DNA of 64,000 nt from the NCBI GenBank assembly GCA_032207245.1, contig CM063508.1, positions 95,069,539 through 95,133,538 of the forward strand, in the 5' to 3' direction. Shown here piece by piece: positions 21,462 through 34,286 of the stretch. The position numbers and the translations under genes are program-made. The stretch's first letter is position 1, and every line of letters starts with the position of its first letter. The notes under the pieces were generated by a model. The model made no database searches. It was not told where the DNA came from and worked only from the letters and a program-made list of their open reading frames with translations. Source of the stretch: Pardosa pseudoannulata (Eukaryota; Arthropoda; Arachnida; Araneae; Lycosidae).

Positions 21462-22157
21462 TTAACACATTGTATGCGGGACACGCACTAGTACGTTTTC
21501 TGACGATTGATACTTGAGCGCGGGTCACGTACTAGTATCAAAGGTATCAAAGGTGGTGATGCAACTGGATTCTATGGGCCTGGCCCGTTAATCCAGAGGC
21601 TTCTATCAGTGAGCACAGAAATGACAACGAGCGAAAAAATAAACACATAAAAGAGCAAAGAGATAGAAGGGTTGATTCGTGAGTTCATAACACAAAACTA
21701 GAGAGTAGAAAGTTTAGGGACGTACTAGTACGGGTTAGTGTGACAATATGGTTTGTTTGTGGGTACAAAAATAACGGTATATACAGGAAAACGAAGACGA
21801 ATGTTCTTGTCTACTACATAGATTCTGGACAAATAAAAACTATTTTTTACATAAATCGATGCGGAACCACAGAACGGGAAAAATTTAAAACTATATACTA
21901 CTATTTCTATTTGATTTTTCATATTTACGATACTACTATAAATTTATCCACTATAAATATATATGTTTTGTTTACAAAAATCTTATGGTTGTTATTTATA
22001 TATTTGTTTATATATTTCAATAGAAAATACGAAAAGGTGGTTAAAAAATTAAATAATTTTCGATTTATTGAGATTAAACTGAATAACTAATTTTACGCGC
22101 AAAACGCCTGCTCCGATACAATTTCGCTTCGAAATGTACCCGTACACAATGTGTTAA
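21462..22157. mobile_element. TTAA-flanked element with nested insertion
   Basis: The left end TTAACACATTGTATGCGGG pairs with the right end, reverse complement TTAACACATTGTGTACGGGT, both limited by TTAA. Subterminal CACTAGTACG motifs recur on the left. An A-module segment interrupts it at 21,538-21,719. The remaining right part has an open frame (21,740-22,090, plus strand, Tyr/Ile/Phe-rich) which could be a worn piggyBac-type C-terminal remnant, but I see no diagnostic catalytic residues. It is the same family as the 200-bp element at 14,397-14,596. Confidence 0.8.
21538..21719. mobile_element. Isolated A-module segment with 11-bp flanking duplication
   Basis: This segment (ATCAAAGGTGGTGATGCAAC, CCTGGCCCGTTAATCCAGAG, ACACATAAAAGAGCAAAGAG, ending AAGTTTAGGG) matches part of module A of the array at 15.9-18.7 kb. 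ACGTACTAGTA stands on both sides (21,527-21,537 and 21,720-21,730). Removing one copy and the insert restores a continuous TTAA element, so this looks like a true insertion. Confidence 0.8.
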
Positions 22158-22252
22158 ATTCCAAATGGTTACAAACATCTGTATCAGCAATGAGATTCGA
22201 AACCCCGAACTCCGACACCAAGAAGAAGCACCTTACGGTTTTTGTCATCGTC
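22158..22252 (-). mobile_element. SINE-A fragment
   Basis: A diverged minus-strand copy with the box-B region (GGTTTCGAATCTC) and ATTTGGAATTTAA body remains. It sits directly beside the right TTAA of the preceding element. Confidence 0.6.
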
Positions 22253-24608
22253 CTGTTATAACCAGGATCGTGCCTTACTCAGATATTGGTAGCAGCATCA
22301 GGCAGTAGCGTGCCTTATCACACGTCAACATGCAAGTATTGAAAGTTAATCCTGAACTAAAATAAATCGGTTGAAAATTATTTGTTCTAGCACAAGAAAT
22401 CTGCACATTCTTCACCAGTAAAAGATGTGATTAGCAGAAATTACAGTATAAATTCCTAAAAAATAACTGAAACAAATCTCGCTGAACTCAATGAAAATTT
22501 TTTTACCACAGCATTCCAGATGAGTATATCCTTTTGCACATCACAAACAATTGATAAAAAAAAAAACTAGTTAATGTTCATTGAAAACACAGTTATAAAA
22601 ACTGACAGAGGAGCACACAAAACTGCTACTGAAAAATTTTTAATACTACAGATTTACTACCTAAGAGTACCAGTAGATACTCTTCAAGGAACCTACTACA
22701 AAGAGAAAATGTAAAGAATTTGCTGTAATGAATCAGTTTCAATAGAAATTCAGGATTTTCAGAACAAATAGTCAAATTTTAAAACATTTTTAAAGACACT
22801 TTCTCCCCCATAATCTCAGGATTTTCAGGATAACTAACTACATATCCTGGTCATAAACCTATAGTTTGAACTATAATTGGACTAATTTAATTATTTATAT
22901 TAATTTTTGATTATTATAATTTAATTATTTGACTACAATTTGATTTTTTTAATAAGGAGACATGGGTTCACACAAAAAAATATCTGTCTCCACACATTCA
23001 TCTGTAATTCCCCTTATCTACTACAATAAACACAATTTTATAATAGAATCCATAACAAAAGGTTTCAAATTCTCAATATAAAAATAATTTATAATATTAA
23101 ATTTATAATATTATAATTATGCATGTTGTTTGGAAAACTTCCACTTTTTTGCTAAAAATTTTTCATTTCTTGTTTTAAATTTTTAAAATTATTTTTATAT
23201 ATTTGAAATGGTGTACTGAAAATACAAGAAGCTATAATGCAAAAAAGAAACTACCTAAAACATGTGAATTACTGAAATAAATCTAAAACAAATATTACAG
23301 TTCTACAATACATTTATTTCCACTCAGAATTATGACATCACAATATATAACTTTTTTTTTAACTTACAGAACTTCATTTGATATCTTTATTACAAAATAT
23401 CCATTATAAACTTATAAATGTAGTTAACATTTGTGTTGATATATGAATGAACAGAGCTAGACTTTGTGAGCACATTACATTAAAAGCAACAAGGCTTGTA
23501 ATTCATTTATCCAGTTTTCTATTTGAAAGTTTCAAGTTTTTTTCAAAAGCAGCATTTATCAATTTTACTTTTGCTGAAAAGGGTGAATACATCTTAAAAT
23601 ACAAAATTTTGCATTGAGAAAGCCCAAAAAGAGCTGCATGAATTAGTACAATTAGAGCAGTAATGTGCCTACAAAATTTAACCAAGCCCATGTTAGGTTA
23701 TTAAGATGATTGATTACAGACCATTTTAATTTCAAACAAAAATTATGCATTTGTATAAAACTTTTTTTTACCACAAATAAATAAAAGGTTTTAAATATTT
23801 TCAGTAAAATGGAATAAATTATTAAAAAAAATTTTCAATTGAGCCTAAATATTACATTACAATATACATTTCAGATATGTATTTAAAACAGATTTATTAG
23901 AATAAAAATGTTGTTCAAATACAACATAAAAATTAATTTTCAATGATCACAGTCACAAATTCTTGTAAACTTCACTCTTAAGAGTAATTAAAGAGACACA
24001 TAAAAAAAAATATATATATTTAGCATTTATTCAAGGAAGAACAATTTTTCACTACGTTCTGTTAATACAAAAACAGAACTATAAAAAATATTTTTAATAG
24101 ATAATTAAATAAAATAATATGAAATATTTTAGAGTACTTATATTCTTAATAAAAGCTTACTAAAATTCAACATTTAAAATGAAAATAACAAAAGTTCCTG
24201 AAGAAAAATATTTCATTCATTTATAGCTGAATCTTTTCCTAAATGAAAATTTAATTTAAGGTATATTAATTTTACAACATATCAGAATTTGAAATAATTT
24301 TCGAATTTCAGTTTTAAAATTTAACTTAATATCAACAATACTTTAGATTTATCACTGACCTCTTCAGATAAAATGTATATAAATACTACTGCATTAAATA
24401 TGTACATTACTTGCAGGAAAAAAGTCAACTCACAAACAAAAAAAATACTAGCCCAATAATAAAATTATACAAACAAGGTTTAAACGCTTGAAAATACATA
24501 AAAAGCAACTAACATTTATTTACACCTTTAACAAATGTATAATATGGCAACATCAAATAGGACAACTTAAAGTAAATACATAACAAATGCTAAGCTCATT
24601 ATCTATGG
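22253..24608. other. Uniformly AT-rich non-genic region
   Basis: There are long A and T runs and no recognisable coding or structured repeat. The open frame on the minus strand at 23,503-23,691 has no recognised domain. Confidence 0.5.
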
Positions 24609-25292
24609 CATGGATTCCCAAACTCTGTATCATATTACCTGGGGTGTTGTGAAAAGGGGTCAAAAGTTCCAAGAGGTGACCTGGTCTCCCTTGACAGATA
24701 GACAAAATGTGCTTTAAATGCTCAGCCACATTATTCATTAAGCATACTTTTATTAATAGTTTTCATTAATTTTTATTGTTTCTTTAAATATATGAGCGAC
24801 TTAAGTTTTTACAAAAAAAGCGCTTATTTTAGCTTTCTTATGAGAACAATCTGAAAAATAATTTGCTTGCATAAATTTAATGGTGTTTTGGATTTAAAAT
24901 TGAAACTAAGTATCCAACTTAAGCAAAAAATATCCAAGGATTTACATTTTTTTGCAAATTCTTATCTATGCTAAGCTGAAATGAAGATTAAATATTGTTC
25001 AAAAATCAAATGAGATTAGTCATATTCTTTTGCTGTGATTTGAAAAAATGTGTGAGGATTAATAAACACACCTATCATACTGACTTTCTAACTTGGCACT
25101 GAAGAATTTTTTAATTTGTACTACATTTGCATGTTTTCTTTTCAATTAAAACTAGTTTATGTTTCTACTAAAATGTTGTTTTCATTTTTGAGCCTTATTG
25201 ACATTACAATATAAATAATTGCAATTGGAACATGGGGAATAAACAACAAAACTTAAAGTGCACCATCTACTGAAAAAGTTTGGTAACCACGG
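24609..25292. mobile_element. hAT-type MITE, 684 bp
   Basis: The left end CATGGATTCCCAAACTC and the reverse complement of the right end, CGTGGTTACCAAACTT, are related hAT-style termini of the CAGTGGTTCCCAAACT kind. The flanks ATCTATGG (24,601-24,608) and TTCTATGG (25,293-25,300) form an 8-bp target duplication with one mismatch. There is no coding inside. The open frame at 24,553-24,738 crosses the terminus and is not a gene. Confidence 0.8.
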
Positions 25293-28200
25293 TTCTATGG
25301 TATTAAAATGGAGTTAATTCTCTTCATATATTATTAGATCACATGTAACTTCTTGATCCCTGTTTATAAGCTATAAATAACTTTATTTCAAAGCAGTATC
25401 AAAATTAGTACTTATTTTAAGATTATTTCATTTCTATTATTAACAATTTAAAAATACAAATTTATAATTTTACTTTAGCTTAGAGAAAAAACAAAAATCA
25501 AATTAACATAGTGTGGCAAATGAAGTTTCATTTCTCAAAATACTTGTTTATACAGGGCTTAGGGGTTCGTTACTTGTTTACTGAAATAACAATTTTCTTC
25601 CAAAAATATTTTTTGACTTTGTGCCAACAAAAATGCTGAAAACTTACAAGAATTTAAAATTTAAATGTATTTATCATTTGATTTAAAATCAGTATATTTC
25701 AAAACTATGGGAAATGAGGCATTTTTACAGCACTTATGATATCCTTAAATATTAGATTCCTACCCTTCTTAATTTTTTGTGCATATGGTGAAAATAAATT
25801 AAGAATCATAAAAAAGTTAAATGCTAAATTTAAAATATGACATTAAAATCTTACATAAAGTATTACAAAATTGTGCCAATTATGCTATATAAAAAGGTTC
25901 ATAAAATGCTCAAACTCAAGGTAATTGTATAAAATATGTTTTAAATTTCGTACAGACTCAAATTTAAATCTTCCTCTTAAAAATCAACAGTATTTTATCT
26001 TATTACTAAAGTTTTTGTAACATCTCTTTAGAGGGAGGTAGAAATTACTCCCTTGTTGAGAACAGTAAATATATAATGTTGATTCATGAATCTGATCCGA
26101 TTTTCATGAGAAATTTGCTTTATTCTGTTTCTAATCTTCAAATATACCTAGTCTTACAAACAGAGACTTACTAAAGCCTCTTAATACATCTGTTCTATAC
26201 TATAATCAGTTTCAGTGCTTTTATCTGAAAACTAGCACTTTAAAATATCATAGAGAAAAAACTGTTCCCTCTTATTTTCCAATGTTTATGGAAGATTTTT
26301 AATTTAAATTATACAGATGTTTAATGTTATATAAAACATATTAGCAGTTGTTTAATGTTAAATGAAACATTAGCATTAGCAAACTAAACATTTTTACCAA
26401 CTTTACTAAATATCCTCCATACCACACACAAACAAAACAACTTTTGCAAATTTTGTGGTATTTTAGTGCCTCTACTCCACAGCAAAACTGATAATTTTAA
26501 ATGATTTATTCAAAAGTGACATGCCTTGATTGCCTATTTATAAATAATTTTTGACAACTACTACTGTGTATAACTGATCACAGAATTTATGAGAAAGACA
26601 AGATATATATATATATATCACGTAGATACTTTCATTTAAATACCGTTTGATGCCAAAAAAGGAAGAAATTCATTAACCAATTTAAACACTAAATTTCAAT
26701 TTCTCTTCATACAACTCAACATATAAATAAAGTTCAATAATAATTATGTTAACTACATAGATATATATTTCATTTAATTTAAACACAACTACTGCCACCA
26801 TTTCAACACAGATACATAAAACATACTAATACATGTTTTTATTTATACATTTGATTATTATATTATGTTAAAAACATTTCAGATAAAAGATATACGCAAA
26901 CATTTAAATCAATCAAACACACAGTTTTTCTCATTGATTTATATATGATTATATAAATATTTATTCACTTCTAGTTTAAAAAATGGTAATTAGAATTCAC
27001 ATTTAATTCGTCATTAATATATAATATAATGTAAATTAATATATAATGCTATCTTTGAATAATTCATCTAATCTATGTACAGCATAAAACAAAATATTAA
27101 AGTCACAGCCACATACTAACAGAATATTTAGCAATTTTTCTCAGCATAAATCTCAAGTTATATCATTTAATTTAAGAGATTTAAAATGAGAACTTTTATG
27201 AACATTTAAACTCATTAATTTTAAATCCACAGGGGCAGCTCAACTCTAAGCAATAAGATTTCTGCAATTATTAAAATCATGGTTTATATTTTATAATAAA
27301 TTAAAACTAAATTTTGGCTTGAATAAAGAAAGAAAATTTAATACAATTAAAAACAAGCCCATCTTACTCTACATCATTTCAGTGGACTTATGGTAACCGA
27401 TTTTTAATGAAACTAAGTTCAGATTTTATATCACAGTCTAAATTTTTCTCAAATTTATATATGATACAATTTTTTTTTTCTGATACACAAATATACTTAA
27501 CTGAAACTTAAGATAAGAAAAAAATCTTTCAGATAAAAATAGGTTTAGACATATTTTAGAATGCTTATATAACAAATTATATTTAAAACCTGAACATTAA
27601 AATACTCTCTAATATTAAAGAAATATATATATTCATTTATGAACAAAATGCTGAACATATTTCAATATTCTTATGAACTTAAGAGGTTAAGAAAATTAAA
27701 AAATGCAATAACATTTTATCACAGCATAAAGAGAAAAAGTATGATAACAGTAATAAGACTAAACAAACACGTAGATTTTTCTATACAGTATGTTGAAATG
27801 GAAAACAATTGAATTTAAAAATATTTTGTACTAGTAAGATTTTTTTTTTTTTATAAAGCAATTACAACAAGAAATTATATGTATATTTAAAACTATAACA
27901 TACAAACAATAAAATTTTGTGAAACAGATCATACATAAATGCAAAACTTTGAACATCAATTCATATGTATTGTTTAATATAAATATTCACATTAAAAACA
28001 TAAAACATATTCATAGTGAATAAAATAAAAAATAACTTTAAACTAAAAATTTGATATGGAAGATCAGCTTTACTTCATGAACAAAGTTTAAAACTTTTAA
28101 GTGTGCTTTTAAAAGTCAAGTGTCTGTTGAGACAGAAAATAAAACCATAAAACAAAAGCACTTATCTGTGCACATGTATTAAATAAATATGCAGCAGCAT

Positions 28201-29099
28201 AGCATAAAGGTCAAATGAGGTACCTGCCAGAGGGAAAAAAAATCCATATGATTGAAATAATAATAAGATATTTTTTATTTTGAAAGTTGATGTTAAACAT
28301 TTTCTAGGACAAAATATGTTTATACCTTTTCAACAATCAGTAGTTTCTTTTAATAATGTTAACTATAATTTTTATTAGCAATAGTAATAAAATTTCTACA
28401 CAATTTTTTAATGTCAGAATTCAAAACATAGTTTTGCAATTAAATTTTGTTTTCCCATTTTGTACAAATTTAAAATTTTTGGCAAAATTTGTTTGGTAGA
28501 TTAATATTTTCTTGCTTTAGAAATTTTTATAGTAATATATAGTCTATAAAAAACCAGATACATTTTTATGCTTAAAACTTATAAAATAATGAAAATAGAT
28601 TTAAAATAATATTAATCGCTACATAGATTAAAAAAGTTTTGTCAATGAACGTCCACATATGTGGTCTTCATTCCATAGAAAATATCAAGACAATAGCTGA
28701 TTTCATGACAGGTGTGGCTAAGTATGTTACTATTCATAGCACTTATTAAAAGTTAAAATATGTCAGACTGCAATAACTCCTAAAATACTGAAGACCTTTT
28801 AAGAATTATTAAATATGTCAGACTACAATGGCTGATGTGGCAGACAACTCACTTGCTCACACCTAGTGTGAAATCGACTACTGTCTTCATATTTTCAATG
28901 CAAAAAGGGTACACATAAGGAAGTTCATAAATAACAGCCATAAGACTCTTTGAACGATCTAACCATTAAGATAGGAGTGTTTTTGGGGAGAGATAAAAAA
29001 GCAGAAAATTTTACGGATTTATATGTCAAAGGGTTGCAAAGACAAGTATCAGCGAATGACATTTTGGAAGTGTGGGTGAATTAAACCATTTCTATATAA
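25293..29099. other. Uniformly AT-rich non-genic region
   Basis: Nothing coding or structured is recognised, apart from a short AT run near 26,601-26,618 and small poly-T/poly-A tracts. It lies 3' of the minus-strand gene, probably beyond its transcript. Confidence 0.5.
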
Positions 29100-29721
29100 A
29101 AAAATATTAATTTTTAAAAAGATACTGCTAATATGCTAAATTATGTTAAATACATTTAAAAAGATTAAATTTTACACAGAAAAGATTTAAATAAAAGTAA
29201 TTTTCTTAAATTACTAGAATTACTTCTTTAAATAAAGACCAATATGCAATTTCTTTCGTTAATTAATAAGAATAATATGTTCTCTTGAGAATTGCCTGTA
29301 CTTTTATACATGTTTAATGGAAACTGTATCCCTTACAGTTTTAAAAGCTTTAACTGCTGTTAATGGTCTCACAAATTTCAAGACTCTCATCCTGAAGCAT
29401 TAATATCCCTCAAAATTGTAAATGACCCTTGCCTTTCTCAGTACCTTCCTGCAGTGTGCTGTCAAAGTAGATTATCAACCTATTATTTTAAGATTAAAAA
29501 ACCAGAAAAACAGCATCGCAGTAGTTGGGAGAATATTTGAGAATCAGAATATGCTGCATTTTTTAATTCAAAGTAAACAGAAAGGATTAAGAGAACTATT
29601 TCATAATTTCATTCCTGCAGAAATACGAAGATGGTTAGTGCAAAATCCCCGGAATTCTGGGGTTTTCTTAGCACAAACACACTTGTTAATGTTACTACTT
29701 TTAATCTTCATTATTTTATGA
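29100..29721. repeat. Diverged dispersed repeat, copy 1
   Basis: It aligns segment by segment with 33,320-33,900. Landmarks in both are a TTACTTCTTTAAATAAAGAC-type block, CCTGTA..TTTT..CATGTTTAATGGAAAC, ATCCCTCAAAATTGTAAATG, and a CAGTACCTTCCTGCAGTG-type block. The 99-codon open frame here (29,422-29,721, plus) is not conserved in the other copy, so I do not call it a gene. Confidence 0.65.
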
Positions 29722-31188
29722 TTTATTAAACATAAAAATGTGTTTTTATAGACATCCTGCATATTTTGTAATTAAAAGAAGGCAACAAATTTAGCATCAG
29801 TCTCAGGTGGCAGAAACCTCAGCTACACCACTGAAAATAAGTATCACTTATGATAAGAGGGAAACTGTGCATGTTTTCAACAATTATGCATACTTATATT
29901 TAATAACTATATAATTACAGCACACACAATTAGTGCAATATTAATCACAGCTACATTTTCACACCCTAAATCTACAGATAACTATCTAAAATATATTTAC
30001 TTGAGGGCTCGGATTGATATTTATGCAGAAAACAGACAAAATTACGCATTTCTGTAACTCACATTCATCTAATAAAAAGATGTTGAGAACATAACTACTA
30101 CAAAAAGGTATTTTCATAAACAGAAAGCTGATAAACAATTTGAATGCGATATAACTTACAAAAAAAAAAAAAGAAAAAAAAAAAGAAAAGAAAAGAGATT
30201 TCACAAGTGTTCAGATTAATGCATAATATTCTATGCAAGTGTCAATTTCTATCACAGTCAGTTGGTTAAATCAGTGCATTGCTACTTAAAATTACCTAGG
30301 AAAAAATATCACAACTTAAATGTATATTTAATTACATAGAAACAGCTATTTTTAATTATCTATTAGAGAATTAAGAGTTTATTAAAGAGCCAAAAATTTA
30401 ATCAGAAAAGTAAAGTAATATTTCTACAATTTTTATATAAATTACTCCAATTATAATACTAATATGAAAACTACAAACCTGAAAATATAGGAAAACAAAT
30501 ATCACTGCATATTATTTAAGATATTCATGTAACCAAAAACAACTGAAAAACAAATGATATATGTACAATAATTGAAGCTGATTTTATAAAGTTAAAACTT
30601 CTAAAGTTTTAATCTGTTAAAAAACATAAAGAATTAATATATATGCAAAGACAATTGGGACAAAATTTAATTAAACAAAATTGAGCAGGATATATGTAAA
30701 GTAAAAGACTAGTACAGTAATCTCACAGTATGACAAAGGAAGATAGAGTACCAAAGTTTCAGAATTAAAATTAGGTTTTATGAGTAAAAACTGGCAAATA
30801 TCTACTTAATTTGAATGAAAACTATGACATTAAAAAACTTGCCATTATAAAATTAAAGGCCATTATCAAAATATTTTCAGTATGCATCAACACACATACA
30901 ATATGACAAGGTTTATATTATTTTTAATTTTGCATTTGGTATCAGCAAACAATTTCCATCAAAATTAAATTATACAGACAAATGGAGAGTTATTAAATAT
31001 AAAAAATTCACCTTCAGTAAATAATCAACAATTAACAGATTCCCCATATTTCGTATAACTAGCTGCTTAACAAGTCTCATTAGTTTGCTATGCAATAGAT
31101 TAACCATATCAAAATAGATGCCCAAAATTATTAAAGACAAAAACAATAAAAACATGTAAAATATATTTCCTAGATTGATCTCAAAATA

Positions 31189-31193
<5 letters not shown>
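29722..31193. other. AT-rich non-genic region
   Basis: An A-rich/GAAA tract lies near 30,160-30,196. No gene is recognised. Confidence 0.5.

Positions 31194-31240
<47 letters not shown>
31194..31240. repeat. (TA)n microsatellite
   Basis: A near-perfect TA run of about 47 bases. Confidence 0.95.
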
Positions 31241-31242
<2 letters not shown>

Positions 31243-31367
31243 GCATGATATAGTAAGTATGACATTATAATGGGAACATTTTTTAAAATTTAATCTCAAG
31301 AAAAGAAAATTTCATAAATAAAATGATTAAATATAAATAAAGTTCTAGATAAAACTATGGACTATAG

Positions 31368-31675
31368 CAGGGGTGGCAAAACCATGACCTACAAGTCGCT
31401 GCATGTAAACAACATTTTTTTATGACTAAAGTAAATATGTTACTCTGTTTTGTTGATATTATATATGTGGTTATAAACGTTTAACTATTTATATTGTTAA
31501 TTTTTATCTATTATTGTTATAAAATCTGTAATATATTGTTTTAAATTTTTACCTAAAAAGTTTTATAACTATATATATATATATGCATATATATATGTGT
31601 GTGTGTTAATGACGCTCACTAGAACAAAATGAATTTCTAACACATCTTGCAGGTCTTTTGGGTTCACCATCACTG
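31368..31675. mobile_element. hAT-like MITE, ~308 bp
   Basis: The left end CAGGGGTGGCAAAACCATGA plus CCTACAAG pairs with the reverse complement of the right end (CAGTGATGGTGAACCCAAAA plus GACCTGCAAG). CAGGGGTGGC-type ends are common in animal hAT MITEs. Target duplication is unclear (GACTATAG versus ATATATGG). An internal AT/GT tract lies near 31,570-31,608. Confidence 0.6.
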
Positions 31676-33319
31676 ATATATGGCATAGTGTATTACATCA
31701 AAAATTTCTCAAATAAATATCAAACAGGAGATAAAAGGCATAAAGGGCTAAGATTTCAGATAGCTTCACAGAAATACTGTTTTACTAAACTTGACAATAG
31801 CCTTTAATAGTTTATAATAAGATAAAAATTATTTCAAAACTGTTGCAAAACTTATCTCATAATGCAACATTAAGTTTTCTTCTGCAACAGGTTGCTTCAT
31901 TTCACAGGATATTTCTGAGCCAACAAATAATTGTTAAAAGTTATATTTTTGAATGGTGTTTCAGTTTGAAGTTATTAATAATAAATAAGCACTTAACAGA
32001 ATATATGGATATTATTGTCTTACATTATTAAAAAAAACACAATTTCATGATAAAGACAATTTTTTTCTAAGATTTCAAAGCTCTTGGAGAACTAATACTT
32101 ACAGATTTTCAAAGTTATAATTTTTTTAAAATTCATAATTTAACCTTAAATTGAAACCCACAAAAATCATAAAACTTCATATTAATTTAGATATATTTGA
32201 TATATTTGCAACAACAAAGTTTTTTAGCAGAGTTAAGACCAGATCATCACATAGATAAATGAGACAAATGTCTGAGGCTCAGTTTGTAGAAACACCTAGT
32301 CAAACTGTTATTGTAAAGATTTGTAAATAAATTTACTTTTCTGTTGGACAAAATTGTATATATAAGAAAGAAATTAAAATTTAGTTTATTCATATTATAT
32401 ACTTACTTTTGTTAGACATTTAATAAAATAAATTTCAATTTATTTAAATTTATAAACAAATTGTTCATTTTCCTAGGAAAACTAAATATATTGTTGTATA
32501 TTAAATAGTTTTATTAATAAAAATTTAAGATTTATTTTAGTTTTCATGTTGTTTAGTTTTATTTTATTTATTAATTTTTAATTTTTGTAAGCTCTCTTTC
32601 TTGTGAGAGAGAGAGGTGGAGCCCAGTAAGAAGAAAATGTCTACGGCCCTAGAATAGTTTAATTTGAACCTGAGTACAGTTGTCATATTTATTTTCAATT
32701 TTGATAAGCTTCAGAACTTTGCAAACTTTTTAAAATTTGTATCAGATATAAAAATAAAATTTTAGCAATGTCAAACATTTCTGACCGTATTGAACATTTA
32801 TGATTAAATTCTAAAATACCAAAAATTAATTCTCAACTGTTAAACTCTTAAACCACAGATTAAGTTGTTTGATAAAAATAGCAGTAGTTGATTTGATAAA
32901 AATAGCAACAATAGTTGATAATGAAAGACTTATTTAATATACAGGTAAACTTCAAATAACTAAAACGATTTGTCAATAAACAAGTTTTGGAATTTCTAAC
33001 TTAATTCAAATAAGTTCTCACACTTAATTTTGTGAATCAAAATATTAGAAATTGAAGAATACCCACTACAATTTTTTAAGAACATTTCAAATATATTAAA
33101 ACCACTTTTGATTTAAAAAAAGAAAGGACCTCTTAAATGCAATTTGATATAGAACAACAAAAGAATTACAGTTATTATATAGAATGCCATGAACAAAAGT
33201 GTCTGTAGTAATAGAAAAACCTTAAACAAATTTTATAGACTTATGTGTTAAGCAGATAACAAAAACATGTAATAATGAACAACATTTGGGCAAGGATAGG
33301 GGTATTAAATAACTCCTAT
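31676..33319. other. AT-rich non-genic region
   Basis: Nothing recognised. A GAGAGAGAGAGG tract occurs near 32,605. Confidence 0.5.
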
Positions 33320-33900
33320 AAAAAATTAAGATATGAGAGTATTCTAAAAATTTTTAATAATTAAATTTTTACTCTGGAAAAAATTAAATAAAAACACATT
33401 ATTTTAAATTAACAGAATTACTGCTTTAAATAAAGACAAGTATCCAATTCCTTTTATTAATGAATAATAAAAAAAATAATTATGTAAACATTTCCTGTAT
33501 TTTTCGTTCATGTTCAATGAAAACAGTCTTTTTTATAATTTAACTTTCAACTGCAGTTACATGGTTCCACAGACTCAATGACCTTTGCCCCTTAGCCTTT
33601 TTATCCCCCAAAATTATAAATGGCCCTTAACTTTTTCAGTACTTTCTTTCAATGCCCTGTCAAAAACAGTTTACCAAACTTCAATCTGTTGTATTAGGAT
33701 TTAGCGTCTAGCTGATACTAAATTCTAATACAATACCCTATAGTTGAGGTATTATTTGAGGGTCAAAGAAAACATCTTGAATTCCTCTTCAAAACAAACG
33801 GAAAGGAGGAAAGTAATTTGTAAATTTATTTCTTTGAAATCTGGGGATTCTCCAAGAACACAAACAAGCTTGTATGAAACTATATGATCAAGAACACAAA
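33320..33900. repeat. Diverged dispersed repeat, copy 2
   Basis: It is in the same orientation as 29,100-29,721, with blocks TTACTGCTTTAAATAAAGAC, ATCCCCCAAAATTATAAATG, CAGTACTTTCTTTCAATGCC and GAAATCTGGGGATTCTCC in the same order. It lies just past the stop codon of the gene, possibly within its 3' UTR. TTTATT at 33,825-33,830 is one of several possible AATAAA poly-A signals read on the minus strand. Confidence 0.6.
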
Positions 33901-33914
33901 CAAGCTTGTATGAA
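33853..33914. repeat. Partial tandem duplication, 36-bp period
   Basis: The 26-bp stretch AAGAACACAAACAAGCTTG + TATGAA occurs at 33,853-33,878 and again, identically, at 33,889-33,914. It looks like a recent local slip or duplication at the end of the dispersed repeat. Confidence 0.85.
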
Positions 33915-34081
33915 GCAACCTGGCAAATTTTTTTTTTCTAAAACAAAAATGTCATGATTCAGCTAATACACACACAAAAACATTAACACTTGGAAATTAT
34001 AAACTACAACACTAACCAGATGACTGAAAAATTACTTGGAACATAAAAATGTAAGTTGCTTTAGTACTACTGCAGAAAACA

Positions 34082-34286
34082 TTACATAGCTGAGAGTTTG
34101 CTTTCATGAGGTAATGCACTTCTTCTAGGGTAAAAAATATGATTTATTGAATAATTCAAAAGGTTAGTTATATGAGACATATAAATATCTGAGTATCTGA
34201 ATAAACGCCTGGAAAAATAAGTTGGATTATGATGTGTTCGAAATATACTTCCAAACTGTTTATTGAACATTGATTTTGTATGAATC
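34082..34286 (-). CDS. NT5DC3: NT5DC exon 14 (C-terminus and stop)
   Basis: 205 coding nt; acceptor CTTTTTAG. It encodes [37 protein letters not shown] and [12 protein letters not shown], ending ..SKLSAM then TAA. The 3' UTR end is not determined. Confidence 0.95.

Noticed and set aside
21740..22090. 116-codon open frame as a transposase gene
   Set aside because: It lies inside a TTAA element and is Tyr/Phe/Ile-rich, but I cannot see piggyBac catalytic residues or a zinc-binding tail. Only a possible remnant is noted.
29422..29721. 99-codon plus-strand open frame as a gene
   Set aside because: It lies in a dispersed repeat whose second copy (33,320-33,900) does not keep the frame.
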